Assembly: GCA_030248215.1 (NCBI GenBank)
Contig: JASANG010001741.1
Coordinates: 124,001-188,000 of the forward strand
DNA length: 64,000 bases
Direction of reading: 5' to 3'
Origin: Enoplolaimus lenunculus
Taxonomy: Eukaryota; Nematoda; Enoplea; Enoplida; Thoracostomopsidae
Below, piece by piece: positions 32,028 to 43,521 of this stretch. Numbering within the stretch: the stretch's first letter is position 1; every line of letters begins with the position of its first letter. A program made the position numbers and the translations under genes. A model generated the notes under the pieces. That model was given only the letters and a program-made list of their open reading frames with translations. It was not told the DNA's origin and did not search any database.

Positions 32028-32671
32028 GCCCGTAACCAGCCTACCTTGCTAGGGGCCAGGGTGCAACTTGATCGTAAAAAACCGGATACCGGATCCGGAT
32101 AAAGATTTTTTACCGGAACCGGAACCGGAGGTTAACCGGATAGTGTGTTTTTTAAAATAAATCAATTTTTAGCACGTTAATGTGTCAGTAAATGTTAATT
32201 TATCTTAAACGGAATATTGCGTTTATATAAGGAGCGTGGCCTAACTTTAAAATAATTGTGTGAAGCGGCAAATAATTGGTTTGTTTCGATAATAAAATCC
32301 AAATCGCTGCCTTAACTATATGCAAAAAATACTGCTTTAAACCAATATTGTATACTTACATGTAATGGGACTGAAAACATAACATCTCACAACATAATTT
32401 GCAATAATTTGAGGTTTACGAAATCATCACCGAAACCCGGTATCCGGTAGGTTTATACCGGATACCGGAACTTGTACCGGATGCGGGTTTTTTGCCGGAT
32501 AGTAAAGAGGAGCCGGATATCCGGTCGCACCCTGCTAGGGGCTAAATATTTTTGACGAGAGGCATACATGGGTTTTCGATGACTTCATACAAGAATGGTT
32601 GAAAATTTTCCAAGAAGGACGAAAGTTAATCCAGACAAGGGCTGAGCCCTATTCCGAGTTCCCCGAGGCTT
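32028..32671. mobile_element. Family F repeat split by a family H insertion
   Basis: The F part runs CGCCCGTAACCAGCCTACC at 32028 and resumes with GGGGCTAAATATTTTTGACG after 32534, ending near 32671. It is interrupted exactly at CTAGGGGC, which is duplicated around the insert. Confidence 0.7.
32057..32534. mobile_element. Family H hAT-like MITE with a perfect 8-bp duplication
   Basis: Termini CAGGGTGCAACTTGATCG and ATCCGGTCGCACCCTG. The inner ends are rich in CCGGATACCGG. CTAGGGGC lies on both sides (32049-32056, 32535-32542). CAGGG termini plus an 8-bp duplication are hallmarks of the hAT superfamily. No transposase ORF. Confidence 0.8.
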
Positions 32672-32822
32672 GGTCCTGCAACATTTTATTTCTATGCTTA
32701 CACCTTCAACAAAATTTCTAAATGTTGCATTCTGAATTTATTCGCTTTACAGTGAAATTTGAAATTCAAACTAAAATTTGTCATATTTTAACCCAAAATT
32801 TAAGTTTGATAAATTTTAGTAT

Positions 32823-33089
32823 ACTGTAAATTGCATCGAGTTGATTTTATCTTAAATCGGTTGAATCACTCAGTCTGAATTAGGACTATCAGAACTCATA
32901 ATTCTGCTTTAATTCAACTCATTCTTAATAAACGTTTCCGGAATCAACTCAACTCAGACAAGAAAATAACCTCAACTCAGGCTGGAGAATCACCTCAATT
33001 AAGAGTGAGTTAACGTTTACCGTTGCTAATTCAGAAAACATTAACTTTACGCGTAAGTTGATTAATTAACTCATAGGAATTTACAGTGT
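32823..33089. mobile_element. Family C MITE
   Basis: ACTGTAAATTGCATCGAGTT to TAGGAATTTACAGTG. The following 33090-33650 is AT-rich with nothing I can support. Confidence 0.65.
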
Positions 33090-33654
33090 ACCTTTGATTT
33101 TCAGCTGATCAAAAAGCCACCGTTTACAAAGGTTGCGAACACTGGTAATGAAGCAAAAAACTGTGCTTTAACTAAACCTCTTATACAAAAGTTTTAAGGT
33201 TGTCACAATTTGCCCAATTATTTCCATGAAAGAGTCGATTATTGTTAAACTTATGACATGAAACAGCTTAACGTTTAACTTTGGTTAAGCTTCAGGAGTT
33301 GCTGACATTTAACCTGAACTACGCTTATGCAAAGAAAACCGTTTGCTTACGTAATCATTAGGGCACACAAGACGTATACCCTTCGGGAGATGGACAACGA
33401 AAACTAAGATCTTAGAAGCGTTTAGCTATTAGGCCTACTGACTCAGCGGATATAAGAGTTTTTGGTCGCTGGCCATATATTTTTCAACTACGTTTACGCC
33501 ACTGTGAAATAAAAATTTACAAAATGTATATTATTGGTCGACATTACAGGACAAGTCAAGAAAAAAGTACTTGGAGGAAAACTTTTTGGGAGCCTTGAAC
33601 CGCCTTACTTCTACAAATTATAGCGCTGGTAAGACAACTGAATTTTTTTCTGTA

Positions 33655-33864
33655 CACGGCAAAAAATGGTGAGTCAAATTGAGCCTCTCCGAAATAGGCA
33701 CCTACAGGAGTACACAAACACAGTCAAATTGGACTCTGTCAGAGTTAAGCGTGCTACTTAGTGCGTCAAATTTGACTCTGTCGAAGTCGAATTTGACTCA
33801 GTTTGTGCAGTTCGTCAGAGCCTATTTCGAAGAGAGTCAATTTGACTCACCATTTTTTGCAGTG
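33655..33864. mobile_element. Family D palindromic MITE, copy 2
   Basis: CACGGCAAAAAATGGTGAGT to ACTCACCATTTTTTGCAGTG with GAGTCAAATTTGACTC-type blocks. Confidence 0.7.
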
Positions 33865-33993
33865 AAATCTGGAAAATCGATGAAAATGTATTCATGAAAA
33901 TACTTCATTCAGTTACGGTAATTCGTCGACCGACATCTTGCCGCCAGCCAGTGTCATAAGCTTGGACATAAATTCTAAGCATCATAATATTTG

Positions 33994-34144
33994 TAACCAA
34001 TGTCATTTCTACGGCCGTAACAGTAGATTAAGCATATTCCTAAGCACAAAAAAGTCTAAACAACCAAAAATGTAGTCTAAAATCTAAGCCTACTCTTTTA
34101 CGGTTTTACTAGAAACCGGACAGGCTCTAAAAGTATCATGGGCT
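33994..34144. mobile_element. Family B element
   Basis: AACCAATGTCATTTCTACGG to CTCTAAAAGTATCATGGGC with a few CCTAAG hexamers. A truncated family A end (GTACAGGGGCTGTACAGTAT) lies at 34460-34527. Bases 34530-34990 show nothing further. Confidence 0.5.
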
Positions 34145-34992
34145 TACTTCTCATAATCCTAAGCCTAAATCTAAGCCTAAACACAATGATGTACGAATTA
34201 CAAGTTGTCGGTCGACGAGTTGTTAAATGATAAATTTTCGTTAAACTGTATGCACGTAGGCAGTTTCCTAGCAATTTAAATAACACGACGAAAAAGCCAA
34301 ATTGCAGTTCAAAACAACATAACATACGTTAATAATACCAAAATATACCACTTGTCACCTGGGATACCGTGGTATTACGTATGATCTTCACACCCAGACA
34401 AAATGTGGGTCCCCATAGCTCAATTTTATAGATACCTTCTGTGTTACGTACCTGGGTTAAAAGTACAGGGGCTGTACAGTATTATAAGCATATTCCTAAG
34501 CCTAAGCCTAAGCCTAAGCCAATAATGCCTTTTTGTATCAGGTTAACAGACTTCTTTGTATTAACCTGATTTGTTAATACCACAAAGCTTGCAGTACTGA
34601 AACAATTGCAATGCGCTGAAGCAGACAAGACGAATGTAGCTGTCACGCCATCTGTCTTCAGATCATTGGCTCACAAGTTATGAACCAATAAATGATTTGG
34701 TGTTCTACCAACAATTTGGGGGGGGGGGGGCAGAACAACTTATCAGTTATTCATCAATCAACCGTACAAATCTTGTCTATTGGCTCAAAATTTAACACTA
34801 CTGAACTGTAGCGCCGCAACCTGCGTTGAACTGTATATAAATTGTGTTCAAGCAAAAAAATTCAAAAGTAACAACCATGTTTGGGATTACACCGATTTAA
34901 GGACAACGTAAATTTACCAGCGATGGATTTTGAAACTTCTGAGCGACTGTCGCGGAATTAGCAAAAGTTATGAACCGCAATTTTTTACTGTA

Positions 34993-35341
34993 CTCTGTCA
35001 AAGCTTAAGCTTAAATTATATATAGCTTAACTAAACTTGAATATCAGTTTAAGTAAAACTTAAATGGCTGGAAGGACTAACTAAACTAGAATATTAAGTT
35101 TTACTTAAACTAACGTGTTTTTAAGTTTAACACGAGATTAAGTAAACTTATTTTTAGATTAAGTAACAAATGCAACAGTGTATTTAAGAGTTCATTAAGT
35201 TTAACTTAAACTGAAAATAAGTAACATTTTAAATGAGTTTAAGCGTAAACGTACCAGTTAGTTTAGTTAATCTTGAAAGTTAGTTTAATACTGGTGGATT
35301 AGCTTAAACTTAAATCAAGTTAGTTTAAGCTTTTAGAGAGT
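34993..35341. mobile_element. Family G inverted-repeat element, longer copy
   Basis: ACTCTGTCAAAGCTTAAGCT to TTTAAGCTTTTAGAGAGTA, built of AAACTTAA/TTAAGTTT blocks. Same middle as 7188-7412. Confidence 0.65.
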
Positions 35342-35632
35342 ATGCTATATATGTGCCAATTTTCTATACGGGACCTAAACTAGGACATATCAGCTGTACG
35401 ACTAAGTTTAGAAAATTCGAGTATTAAAACGCTATGAAACAAAATACATAGCTAACATATCAACTACTGTTTACGGATAAACATTGAATTTAAAATTTCA
35501 AAAACGAGAAATATATTACACCGTATCGTACACTGCTTACACATTTTCAACTAAAAACTCTATGACTCAAAACGTCGCTCGCTTTTCTACATTTCAATCC
35601 ATACAGTGAGAGCGCTGACGTACACCAGGAGC

Positions 35633-35790
35633 AGGCGTGTAGCCAGCCTCACCTTGCCAGGAGGGGGGGGCTAAACATTTTTCCGGAAACGCTTACAACG
35701 GTTTTCGATGACTTACAAGCAAGGTTGAACATTTTTAGGGAGGGGGGTTAAATTCGGCCATGGGGGGGAAGATTCCACCGGGTCGAATCT
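35633..35790. mobile_element. Family F repeat
   Basis: CGTGTAGCCAGCCTCACCTT, then TTTTCGATGACTTACAAGCA; right end diverged. The neighbours 35342-35632 and 35791-36368 hold nothing I can support. Confidence 0.55.
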
Positions 35791-36368
35791 GGCTGTGGAT
35801 CTGTGCAGAAGCGTACCAGGATTTTATTTCGGGGGTGTGATAAAAGTGTTACATGTATGGTTAATTCCAAACCGTTCAAAGGTAGCTTATTGTTCGATGC
35901 TCGAGACATTTCGGTAAGCAAATATTGCCCTATCCACCCCCTTTGTATACACCACTGAGATGTACAGCGAAAGTGCTGTCAAATGTTAAAAAATTGTTTT
36001 TTTGTCCAAAATATGACGACGTTGAAATTTGAACGATATGAATGTTTAGATAAAAATTTAAACTCAAATTCAACTCAACTGTAAAGTGTATTTTGCTCCG
36101 TTGACTCAAAATCGGATATATAACTATTTTACGAAATATCGCCGGAGATTCGGCGTAGCCGCGGCGAAGAACAAGGCGTCATTCACTGGTTTAGAAAACA
36201 CTTGAATGCAGTGTTAAGAGAGACAAATTGATTTAAATGCAAACTGAGTAATGCAGCTGGTATGGTTATCTTTGAACCGAAATTTTGGTTATACATGCGC
36301 CAATGTTTAGATTTGTTCTAAAGTTGGCCGGCCAATATAGAAAACTTCCAAGCTAAGCAAAACTGTGC

Positions 36369-36662
36369 CACTGTAAATTGCAGTGAATTGATTTTAACTC
36401 AGAATGAGTTGAATACACTCAGAAGTCTGAGCTCTGAATTAGGTCTTTTAGAACTCAGAATTCTCAATTTAACGAATTCATTCTGAATTAATTAACGAAC
36501 TCACCCGAATTAAAATGAACTTATTCTGAATTAATTAATCAACTCACTCGGAATTAAATCAACTCAGAGTGAGTTAATCTTTACTGTTATTAACTCAGAA
36601 GCACGCCAAAATAGCTAATTCTCTATCTGAATTGATCAATTACCTCATTGGAATTTACAGTG
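36369..36662. mobile_element. Family C MITE
   Basis: CACTGTAAATTGCAGTGAAT to TTGGAATTTACAGTG, with an inner duplicated TTCTGAATTAATTAA block. Confidence 0.7.
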
Positions 36663-36927
36663 TGGTTGTAACCAGCTCAACATATTTTAGAGTTAAACTA
36701 AGAAACTACAAAGTGTCTTTGGGATTTCCAGTACGTTTATCTCACCAATTGAAAAAAAATTTTGCCAGCGACGCGAGCGAGAAGAAAGACACATTTTATT
36801 GCATTCGAAATACTCAAACACTGGCGCCTTTAGCTTTGGTTATCACGGGCCCCCAACTGAAGCGTTTGGCGAACGCTAAGCACAGCTCTGTTTTTTGTGC
36901 GACTAAAATGATTCAAAACGAATTTTT

Positions 36928-37324
36928 GGCCCATGTTACTTTGAGAGACGTCCAGGTTTCTGGTGGGTCTATAAAGAGTAGGTTTATATTCTTGATTACT
37001 TTTTTGCTTACGCTTAGGCTTAGGCTTAGGCTTAGGCTTAGGCGTACGAACACATTTTTCCAACGCTTAGGCTTAGGCTTAGGAACACATTTTTTCCAAC
37101 GATTAGGCTTAGGCTTAGGAACACATTTTTTCCAACGCTTAGGCTTAGGCTTAGCAACACATTTTTTCCAACGCTTAGGTTAGGAACACATTTTTTCCAA
37201 CGCTTAGGCTTAGGAACACATTTTTTCCAACGCTTAGGCTTAGGAACACATTTTTTCCAACGCTTAGGCTTAGGCTTAGGAATACGCTTAATCTACGGTT
37301 ACGCCCTTAAAAGTAACATCGGCC
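36928..37324. mobile_element. Family B element with an expanded TTAGGC/AACACATTTTTTCC array
   Basis: GGCCCATGTTACTTTGAGAG to AAAAGTAACATCGGCC, 397 bp. The middle (37060-37280) has about seven units of one to three TTAGGC hexamers followed by AACACATTTTTTCCAACG. It is a minisatellite born inside the element. Confidence 0.75.
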
Positions 37325-38099
37325 AAACACTTAAATGTTTGTTTGCCCTATAATCGAATGCGAAGCTTGTGAGTTATCATTAAACATATTAATCTTTACC
37401 ATAAAAAAACTCCAACTTTTGCCTCGTTGAAAATGTTTTATTGAAACAAAATCAAATTTCACTAAAGCAAATTCGGTTGAAAAAATTGCTGATAATATGT
37501 TCAACGATACATTCCTATATTTCGGATTCGAATTCATATTTTCAATGGTAAACATTCAAATTAGCATATTCACAAGTAGATTATTTCGTTTTTCAAAGTT
37601 CAAAAATTTCAACGACAAAAATAGCCATCGCAAATCCGATAATCGTTTTTGAGGAATAATATTTAATCCGTAGCAACCGTTAGTTCAACAACTCTTTAGT
37701 TCGGTACACTGTATCGGCTTAAAGGTTAACTTCAACTGAACGTTTTAAATTTAACGGTTAAATCTTATTTTCATATTCTAAAATGTGTGCAGCACCTATC
37801 GTTAGCAATAAATTTCAATATAAGCATTGATTTACAAAAACTCTGCATGCAAATTGCCGAGTTCAGATCCACACTGGTGCTACGTTATTGGTTAGTTGCA
37901 ATAGATGCTAAACCAATCGGTGACGATTGCTTCTGTTTAGGCATGTATTTCCAGGCGACTCACAGGTTGAAATTTTTCTAACGAAACAATTTTTTAGTGA
38001 AATCGTCGAATTTTGATATGAAATTAAGCAATAAGTTTATAAGAACACAGCGTTCAACACTCTGGTTTTTTCCAAGAATTTGCTATATGCTATTATAGC
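37325..38099. other. Spacer without a supported gene
   Basis: AT-rich. A family L end (ATTCTAAAATGTGTGCAGCA) lies near 37776. The 64-74 codon frames lack start, splice or homology support. Confidence 0.4.
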
Positions 38100-38306
38100 G
38101 ACCCACGTATAGAACAGGGTCGGAGCGTTTTGCAGTGGGACTGTAACAGAATAAGCTTAAGCTTTAGACTATTTTTTGCTTAGTCTTAAGCTTAGGCTTA
38201 GGCTTAGGTATAGACTCATTCTTATGCTTAGGCTTAGGCTTAGGCTTAGGCTTATGCTTAGAAAAATGTAGATACTACTGTTCCTGCCCTGTTCTATACA
38301 TTGACC
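38100..38306. mobile_element. Family A MITE with TTAGGC array
   Basis: GACCCACGTATAGAACAGGG to CCCTGTTCTATACATTGACC. No target duplication recognised. Confidence 0.65.
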
Positions 38307-38443
38307 CTAAAGTTGAACAGTATAAAGTGAAATCAAAAAATTCATATACAATACTGTGCTGCATGAGTACATATGGCAGTGGAAAATATCAAAAAACAAA
38401 GTCGGCCAAATTTACGACAACCGAAATCGGTGCTGTGATGATA

Positions 38444-38719
38444 AAGCCCTATTCGCACGTGCAAGTTTTTGCAGCGAGAACTTGCAGTTGTAACTTGCAC
38501 TTAGTTTTGTCCAAAATCCCGTTCGAAAAACTTGCTGCTGCAAATAATTGATTAAAAATCATAGCAAGGAATTTTTTCGCATATGCGAATAACCACATGC
38601 AAGTTCACTGAATATATTGCAGCTGCTTTCTCATTGACTGATGGAAAAATGCAAGTTCTACGTGCTATTTGCAGCTGCAAGTTCTCTCCGGGAAAAACTT
38701 GAACGTGTGAATAGGGCTT
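38444..38719. mobile_element. Family I inverted-repeat element
   Basis: AAGCCCTATTCGCACGTGCA at the left and ACGTGTGAATAGGGCTT at the right. The inside is rich in AACTTGCAGTTG / GCAGCTGCAAGTT. It is the parent-type unit of the array at 1230-1780. Confidence 0.7.
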
Positions 38720-39124
38720 AAAGCAATTAAGCAAAATTGTGAGTTGAAATGATGTTAAAACAGGCGAATTGTAACGCAATTGTCGCTAAATTTTGTTTTC
38801 TTTTTTGAACAAATCGCGGTAATAAATAGAGATTTATGAATTGCTTAAATAGAAAGGAACGAAATCTGCAACAACACACTTTTAGAAATATTATTTTAAA
38901 TTTCGCTGCCAAATATACCATTATTTCCAGCAAAGTTTGTACCGTAGTCGCCGGTGGATCTCTCATTTTATAACCCTGGCATCTTGCTTATTGCTATAAA
39001 ATAAATTATTTTTTCCGTTTAAAGTTAACTAAAACGTATATATTGGTTTGGGCAACCAACAATTTCGTTGCATTTGCGTAAACCATATATAAGGGTATTC
39101 TGCTAACAGTTTTTATTACTCATG

Positions 39125-39659
39125 CAGGAGCGGAACGTTTTTCTGTGGGACTGCAATAGACCAAGCTGAAGCTGTGATTACTTGTTTAGCTTAGGATTAG
39201 GCTTAGGAATATGCTTATACTCGCTACAAAAGCCATGTTCCATACATTGGCCGCTTTTATCAACACAAGCGTTTTCAAAATTATTTTCGCTGTTTTTATG
39301 AATTTTAGCAAAATTCCTAAAAAAACAATGAAATTCTCAACATAAAAAGTTATATTTCAATTTTCTGTCGAGTTTGACAATTATCTGTCTGCTTTAATTC
39401 TAGTTTTCATTTTTAGCACAAACATTTTTTGTGAACATCTAACAGGAGTTTGAGATATGATAATAAAAATATATGCGTTGTGTAGTGTTGATTTTCATTC
39501 AGAATTCGTTTTTTTTTTCAAATTTTGTCTTGTGCCACCCGAATTCTTTTTCATTTTTTGGGCCCATGCAAAGATCAGGGACAGAACATATTTCTGCGGA
39601 ATTGTATACAATGGAGTAACCTTAAAATTTCGAATATTTTTTGCTTAGGCGTAGGCTTA
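39125..39659. mobile_element. Two family A elements, one short and one truncated
   Basis: 39125-39250 runs GGAGCGGAACGTTTTTCTGT to CCATGTTCCATACATTGGCC with two TTAGGC-like hexamers. 39561-39659 begins GGGCCCATGCAAAGATCAGG and is cut by a family C fragment (39660-39771). Between them and in 38720-39120 I see nothing coding. Confidence 0.55.
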
Positions 39660-39771
39660 CACTGTAAATTTCAGTGAGATGATTTTAACTCTGAATGAGT
39701 TGAATCAAGCAGTCTGAGTTAGCACTATCAGAACGCAGATTTTGAGTTGATTCAATTCATTCTGAGTAGAT
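39660..39771. mobile_element. Family C MITE, left half only
   Basis: CACTGTAAATTTCAGTGAGA through TTCATTCTGAGTAGAT, then lost. It replaces the distal part of a family A element. Confidence 0.55.
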
Positions 39772-40338
39772 ATACTACGGGTTTCAGTGACTGAAAGATT
39801 TACTTACTCGCACGCTGAAACGATGGTCCAAGTGAGCAATTTTTGTCAGCTCGACTCCAATTGCTCACTTGGAGCATGATTTAATGCACAAACATTTGAG
39901 CAGTCTACTCATGCAAAGCGCGTGCATCACTTGCGTTAACGAACTCGTGCTGAACTCGTTTTGCATTCGTACACAGCTCAACAGTTTGTACATTAAATGA
40001 TAGTCTTGTGCGCAATTCTCGCCGAGCAGTGCTCGGGTTGAAATTGCTCACTTTTAGCGTCGTTAGCTATGTAACGATGTATTAAAATTACAAAGTGCGC
40101 CGAAGGTTTAAAAAATTTTGAACTCAACTTGTATTCACATGATATTTTTTCAACTCAACTATTTGACCAGAAACCGCATTGTAAGTTTTAGCTGAACTAT
40201 TTTCATCTCAATCTAATCAGCACGGTACGGCTGTTGGGAGGATACCTCGTTTATGCCTTCCCTCAATCCGCCTCGATAAATGCAGTTCCTAAATCCTGCC
40301 AGGTGTCAAAGTTCAAATTTAAAAATGAGTCCACTTAC
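39772..40338. other. Spacer with a short inverted repeat
   Basis: CCAAGTGAGCAATTTTTG near 39828 and CCAATTGCTCACTTGG near 39860 form a hairpin of about 12 bp. No other feature supported. Confidence 0.4.
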
Positions 40339-40497
40339 CGTCGTCGATGCCAGCCCTTTTGTTGACATCGGCCAATATTTCGATATGATCCCTGGTCTGT
40401 TCTTGTTCCGGACTCGGAGTTTCACCTGAATCTTCTATTACTCGATTTACTACTCCAAATGTTAGCGGTCGTGAAAGCAGTTGTGGATGCGGTTTCA
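40339..40497 (-). CDS. Internal exon of an unassigned secreted-type gene (possibly exon 2 of the PAN-like gene)
   Basis: Between TTTATTTCAG and GTAAGT, phase 1-1, 53 codons, coding KPHPQLLSRPLTFGVVNRVI, then EDSGETPSPEQEQTRDHIE and ILADVNKRAGIDD. It is hydrophilic, acidic and without cysteine. It could follow the phase-1 donor inside the PAN-like ORF (41778), giving an in-frame join across an intron of about 1.3 kb that contains families C and B. Its phase also fits the module exons at 21.8-28.9 kb. Function unknown. Confidence 0.45.
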
Positions 40498-41025
40498 CTG
40501 AAATAAAGCGAAACAATTAAAAAAAACTGAATGACGTCATAGTCAGGAATTAATAAAAAATCAAACTTGTGCTCCAAAATTAATCGGTAAAAATGTCGTC
40601 GTTGACTGACTTCACACAGATCAGGTATAGCGGCGAAATCGGAGCGCCTACGCAAATGGGAAAAAATTCATTTAAGAATTCGATTATTTGCATTTTCATT
40701 ATCTTTTGCTGTGTATCCTTCAATATAGAGTAGGGACCCAGCCATTGGCTCAAAAATACGAGCTGTCACAAACGCTGAGACGCAGTGCACAATTGTAGAA
40801 TATATACTTCGCGAGCGAGAATCCAAATGCAGTTTTAACATTTTATAAGATATCGGCCTTAGTATCTTTTTTTTAAAATTTTTTCATTCCATGTCACGAA
40901 TAATTTTCTGGCTTGAAAAATGAAAAGACCCGCCCCCCGTTACCCCAGTTGCGTACCACTGATGGTGAGGGTCGTTTACAGTCTACAATCGTGTAGGAAC
41001 CATGAACTATTTTATACATTTCGTA

Positions 41026-41279
41026 CATTGTAAATTCCAATGAGATGATTAATCAACTCAACGAGAGAATTAGTATTTCAGGCTGTTTCTGAGTTATAAA
41101 AACAGTAAACATTAAACTCACTATGAGCTGATTTAATTCTGGGTTAGTTGATTGATTAACTCAGAATGAGTTCAATCAATCCAAAATTTTGAGTTCGGAA
41201 AGATCTAATTCTGAGCTCACATTTCTGCGTGGAATCAACTCATTTTGAACTAAAATTAACTCACTGAAATTTACAGTGT
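41026..41279. mobile_element. Family C MITE with TA flanks
   Basis: CATTGTAAATTCCAATGAGA to CACTGAAATTTACAGTG. Confidence 0.7.
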
Positions 41280-41392
41280 ACTCGTGTAATAATTAATCAC
41301 TCTAAAAATTGAAGACACTAATTCCAAAAGTTAAATTTAAATCTTTGCGAAATCTAGAGACATTTTTACTTATTAAAATTTTGGTCAATGTT

Positions 41393-41572
41393 ACTTTAAG
41401 AGGCTTAACAGTGGAATAAGCGTATTGCTAAGCTTAAGCCTAAGCCTAAGCGTTGCAAAAATGGGTTCCTAAACCTAAGCCTAAGCCTAAGCAAAAAATG
41501 TAATCTAGATTCTAAACCTACTCTTTTATAGACCCATCAAAAACCTTGGCGCCCCTTAAAGTAACATGGGCC
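41393..41572. mobile_element. Family B element with 8-bp duplication
   Basis: GGTCAATGTTACTTTAAGAG to CCTTAAAGTAACATGGGCC, with two runs of CCTAAG. Flanks AAAATTTT and AAATTTTT. Confidence 0.7.
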
Positions 41573-41655
41573 AAATTTTTAAGAAAGCTTCCAGTTAAAC
41601 GTTGCATCACCAAAGACAAAATATAAATATGCAACTGACTGATGCTCAGAACATT

Positions 41656-41661
41656 TTTATT
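41656..41661 (-). terminator. AATAAA poly(A) signal
   Basis: Lies 11 bases past the stop codon of the PAN-like ORF on the minus strand. Supports an unspliced, complete transcript, although AATAAA is not rare in AT-rich DNA. Confidence 0.4.
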
Positions 41662-41671
41662 TAATACGAAT

Positions 41672-42403
41672 CTATTTTAGATTCCGTTTCCGTAGGAAAC
41701 GTGTTTTCTTTGATGAAATTCTATCATTAAATTCCCTTTGATCGACCCGCCCCCCAACGCACTGCAAAAACCATTTACCTAATTCGCCCAATGCCGGACA
41801 CCGAATACACTCAACAATAGCCGGATACAAATCTGCGTCCGGTGGGAACTCTGACGTCAACTCTCGAGTCGTACACCGCCTTCCAGATTGATACGAAAAC
41901 AAACATAGCGCCTTTGATTTAGGCGTTTGCCTACCAGCGCCATCGCTAAAAATTGAATTCGGTTCGTCTAACAACGAAAAATCTTGACCACTTTTGCCAT
42001 ACGGGATAATCTCAAAACGATGGCGGTTAGAAGTGTCTCTCAAAGTAAGACGGCTAGCGGTCTGCCGGCGGTCAGTGGGACCTTGATCCGGATCGTAATC
42101 AGGGGGCAAAGTGGGACCTTGGTCCGGATCGTAATCCGGGGGCAAGTATCCAACGCTGAAACAGAATTCGCTCGTTGACCGGCATAACCAAACGCAATGA
42201 GCCAACGATGTTGTTTCGTGATGTGTGTACCAAAGACGCTCAGAACGAGGACGTTCTACTCGTAGAATATCGAAGTACAGTAATCCTGAGGCGCATCCGT
42301 TAGTAGGTAGAATACGGGATACGGTACCGGGTAAAATCAAAGCTAATAGCAAAATAAAGCATTGAAGTGCAGTTGAGTATAGTGAAGCCAAAGATAAATG
42401 CAT
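41672..42403 (-). CDS. Secreted PAN/Apple-like cysteine protein
   Basis: An open frame of 243 codons from the ATG at 42403. Residues 1-29 are a clear signal peptide (hydrophobic run CFILLLALILPGTVS). C-A-S-G-L-L-Y follows near residue 37, then HCVWLC, FCFSVGY, ALCLFSYQSGRRC and ECIRC. The pattern C-x3-C-x(n)-C-x-S-x-x-Y ... C-L resembles PAN/Apple domains, which bind proteins or carbohydrates outside the cell and are common in nematode secreted proteins. Residues 87-108 hold a direct duplication (LPPDYDPDQGPT twice). The frame ends at TAG 41672, followed 11 bases later by AATAAA. Alternatively a phase-1 donor (GTAAAT at 41778) would splice to 40497. I favour a real gene and leave the 3' end open. 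Confidence 0.7.
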   Translation of the reverse strand: MHLSLASLYSTALQCFILLLALILPGTVSRILPTNGCASGLLYFDILRVERPRSERLWYTHHETTSLAHCVWLCRSTSEFCFSVGYLPPDYDPDQGPTLPPDYDPDQGPTDRRQTASRLTLRDTSNRHRFEIIPYGKSGQDFSLLDEPNSIFSDGAGRQTPKSKALCLFSYQSGRRCTTRELTSEFPPDADLYPAIVECIRCPALGELGKWFLQCVGGRVDQREFNDRISSKKTRFLRKRNLK

Positions 42404-42568
42404 GGTAAACTTTGGAAATTTAAAAAGCTGCTGTCAGTATTGTGTACAGCAATTAAACAATATATCGTCTAGTAACTTCATTTATCCTGAATGCAAGCAT
42501 CAAACGTTGTGTATTATTTAAGTGTGACCGGGATTTAGGGATGCCATTACTTCGCTGTAGCGTTCTTT

Positions 42569-42711
42569 GGCACATGTAACGATCAAGGGCGGAACGGTTT
42601 TCCGTACGATTGTAATAGAGTAAACTTAAGCTTTAGACTAATTTTTGGCGTGACTAATAGGCTGAGAAATATGCTTATAATACTGTTCCGCCTCTGTTCT
42701 TGACTTTGACC
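42569..42711. mobile_element. Family A hAT-like MITE with a perfect 8-bp duplication
   Basis: GGCACATGTAACGATCAAGG to CTGTTCTTGACTTTGACC. CGTTCTTT occurs on both sides (42561-42568, 42712-42719). It has almost no TTAGGC left, showing that the array is not needed for the ends to be recognised. Confidence 0.75.
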
Positions 42712-42929
42712 CGTTCTTTTAGGTGTCCAGTGGTCTGCAACTCAAAACTTTGGCTGTCTTTGCTTTACAAATCGCTGATTTACCAGAGTGTAACTGGATA
42801 TTTGCTACCGGTAGGAATCGTTGTCCGATTCCGTTATAGAAATACGGGAATTTCGTTATTTTTTGCGCTTGAAAATAGTTATTAATAACGTATATACCTA
42901 TTCCACAATTTTTATTTAATAAATAGGGA

Positions 42930-43145
42930 TGCTGCTATAGTTTGAAATGATATAAAAATTGCGAAATACCATTTTTCTTTGAAATTTTGGAAAAGTTGGT
43001 GAATACTTGCACACCTCAATTGTGTTAGCAGAAAAATTAAACATCTTTGAAACTTTTATATATATTTCAACATTCATTTTCCGTGTCCGTTTTTTATTAA
43101 TGTTCGTTTTCGTTTCCGTTATTTTTACTACCCAATTGCACCATT
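42930..43145. mobile_element. Family H fragment, inverted
   Basis: Read on the minus strand it contains AACGGAAACGAAAACG and TTTAATTTTTCTGCTAACAC, as in 61854-62319 and 63704-64000. The ends are degraded. Confidence 0.5.
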
Positions 43146-43269
43146 CTAATTACAGCTTTGACTTTAAGTAAAAGCTAAACCATAGTAAAAACATGGATTA
43201 AAATTTAAAATACGACTAAAATGATAAACTCAGGCACTATAAATGTACTGGTAGAATCTGGCAATTACG

Positions 43270-43521
43270 CACCGAAAATTCCAATGAGTTGATTAATCAT
43301 ATCAGACGAAAAGTTAGTTATTTCTGAGTTAATAACAGCAAACTTTAACTCACTCTGAGTTGAGTTGATTCTAACTCTGACTTGATTTCATTTCGAGAAA
43401 GTTGATCTGTTAAATCAGAATGAGTTATACCAACTCAGAATTATGAGTTCTGACAGTCCTCACTCAAACTGAGTGATTCAACTCACTCTGAGTTGAAATC
43501 AACTCAATGGAATTTACAGTG
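43270..43521. mobile_element. Family C MITE
   Basis: CACCGAAAATTCCAATGAGT to AATGGAATTTACAGTG. Confidence 0.65.

Noticed and set aside
36632-37183. 183-codon plus-strand ORF
   Set aside because: Its start is the end of a family C MITE and its last 80 codons are a family B element with TTAGGC repeats. The middle 80 codons have no splice or homology support.
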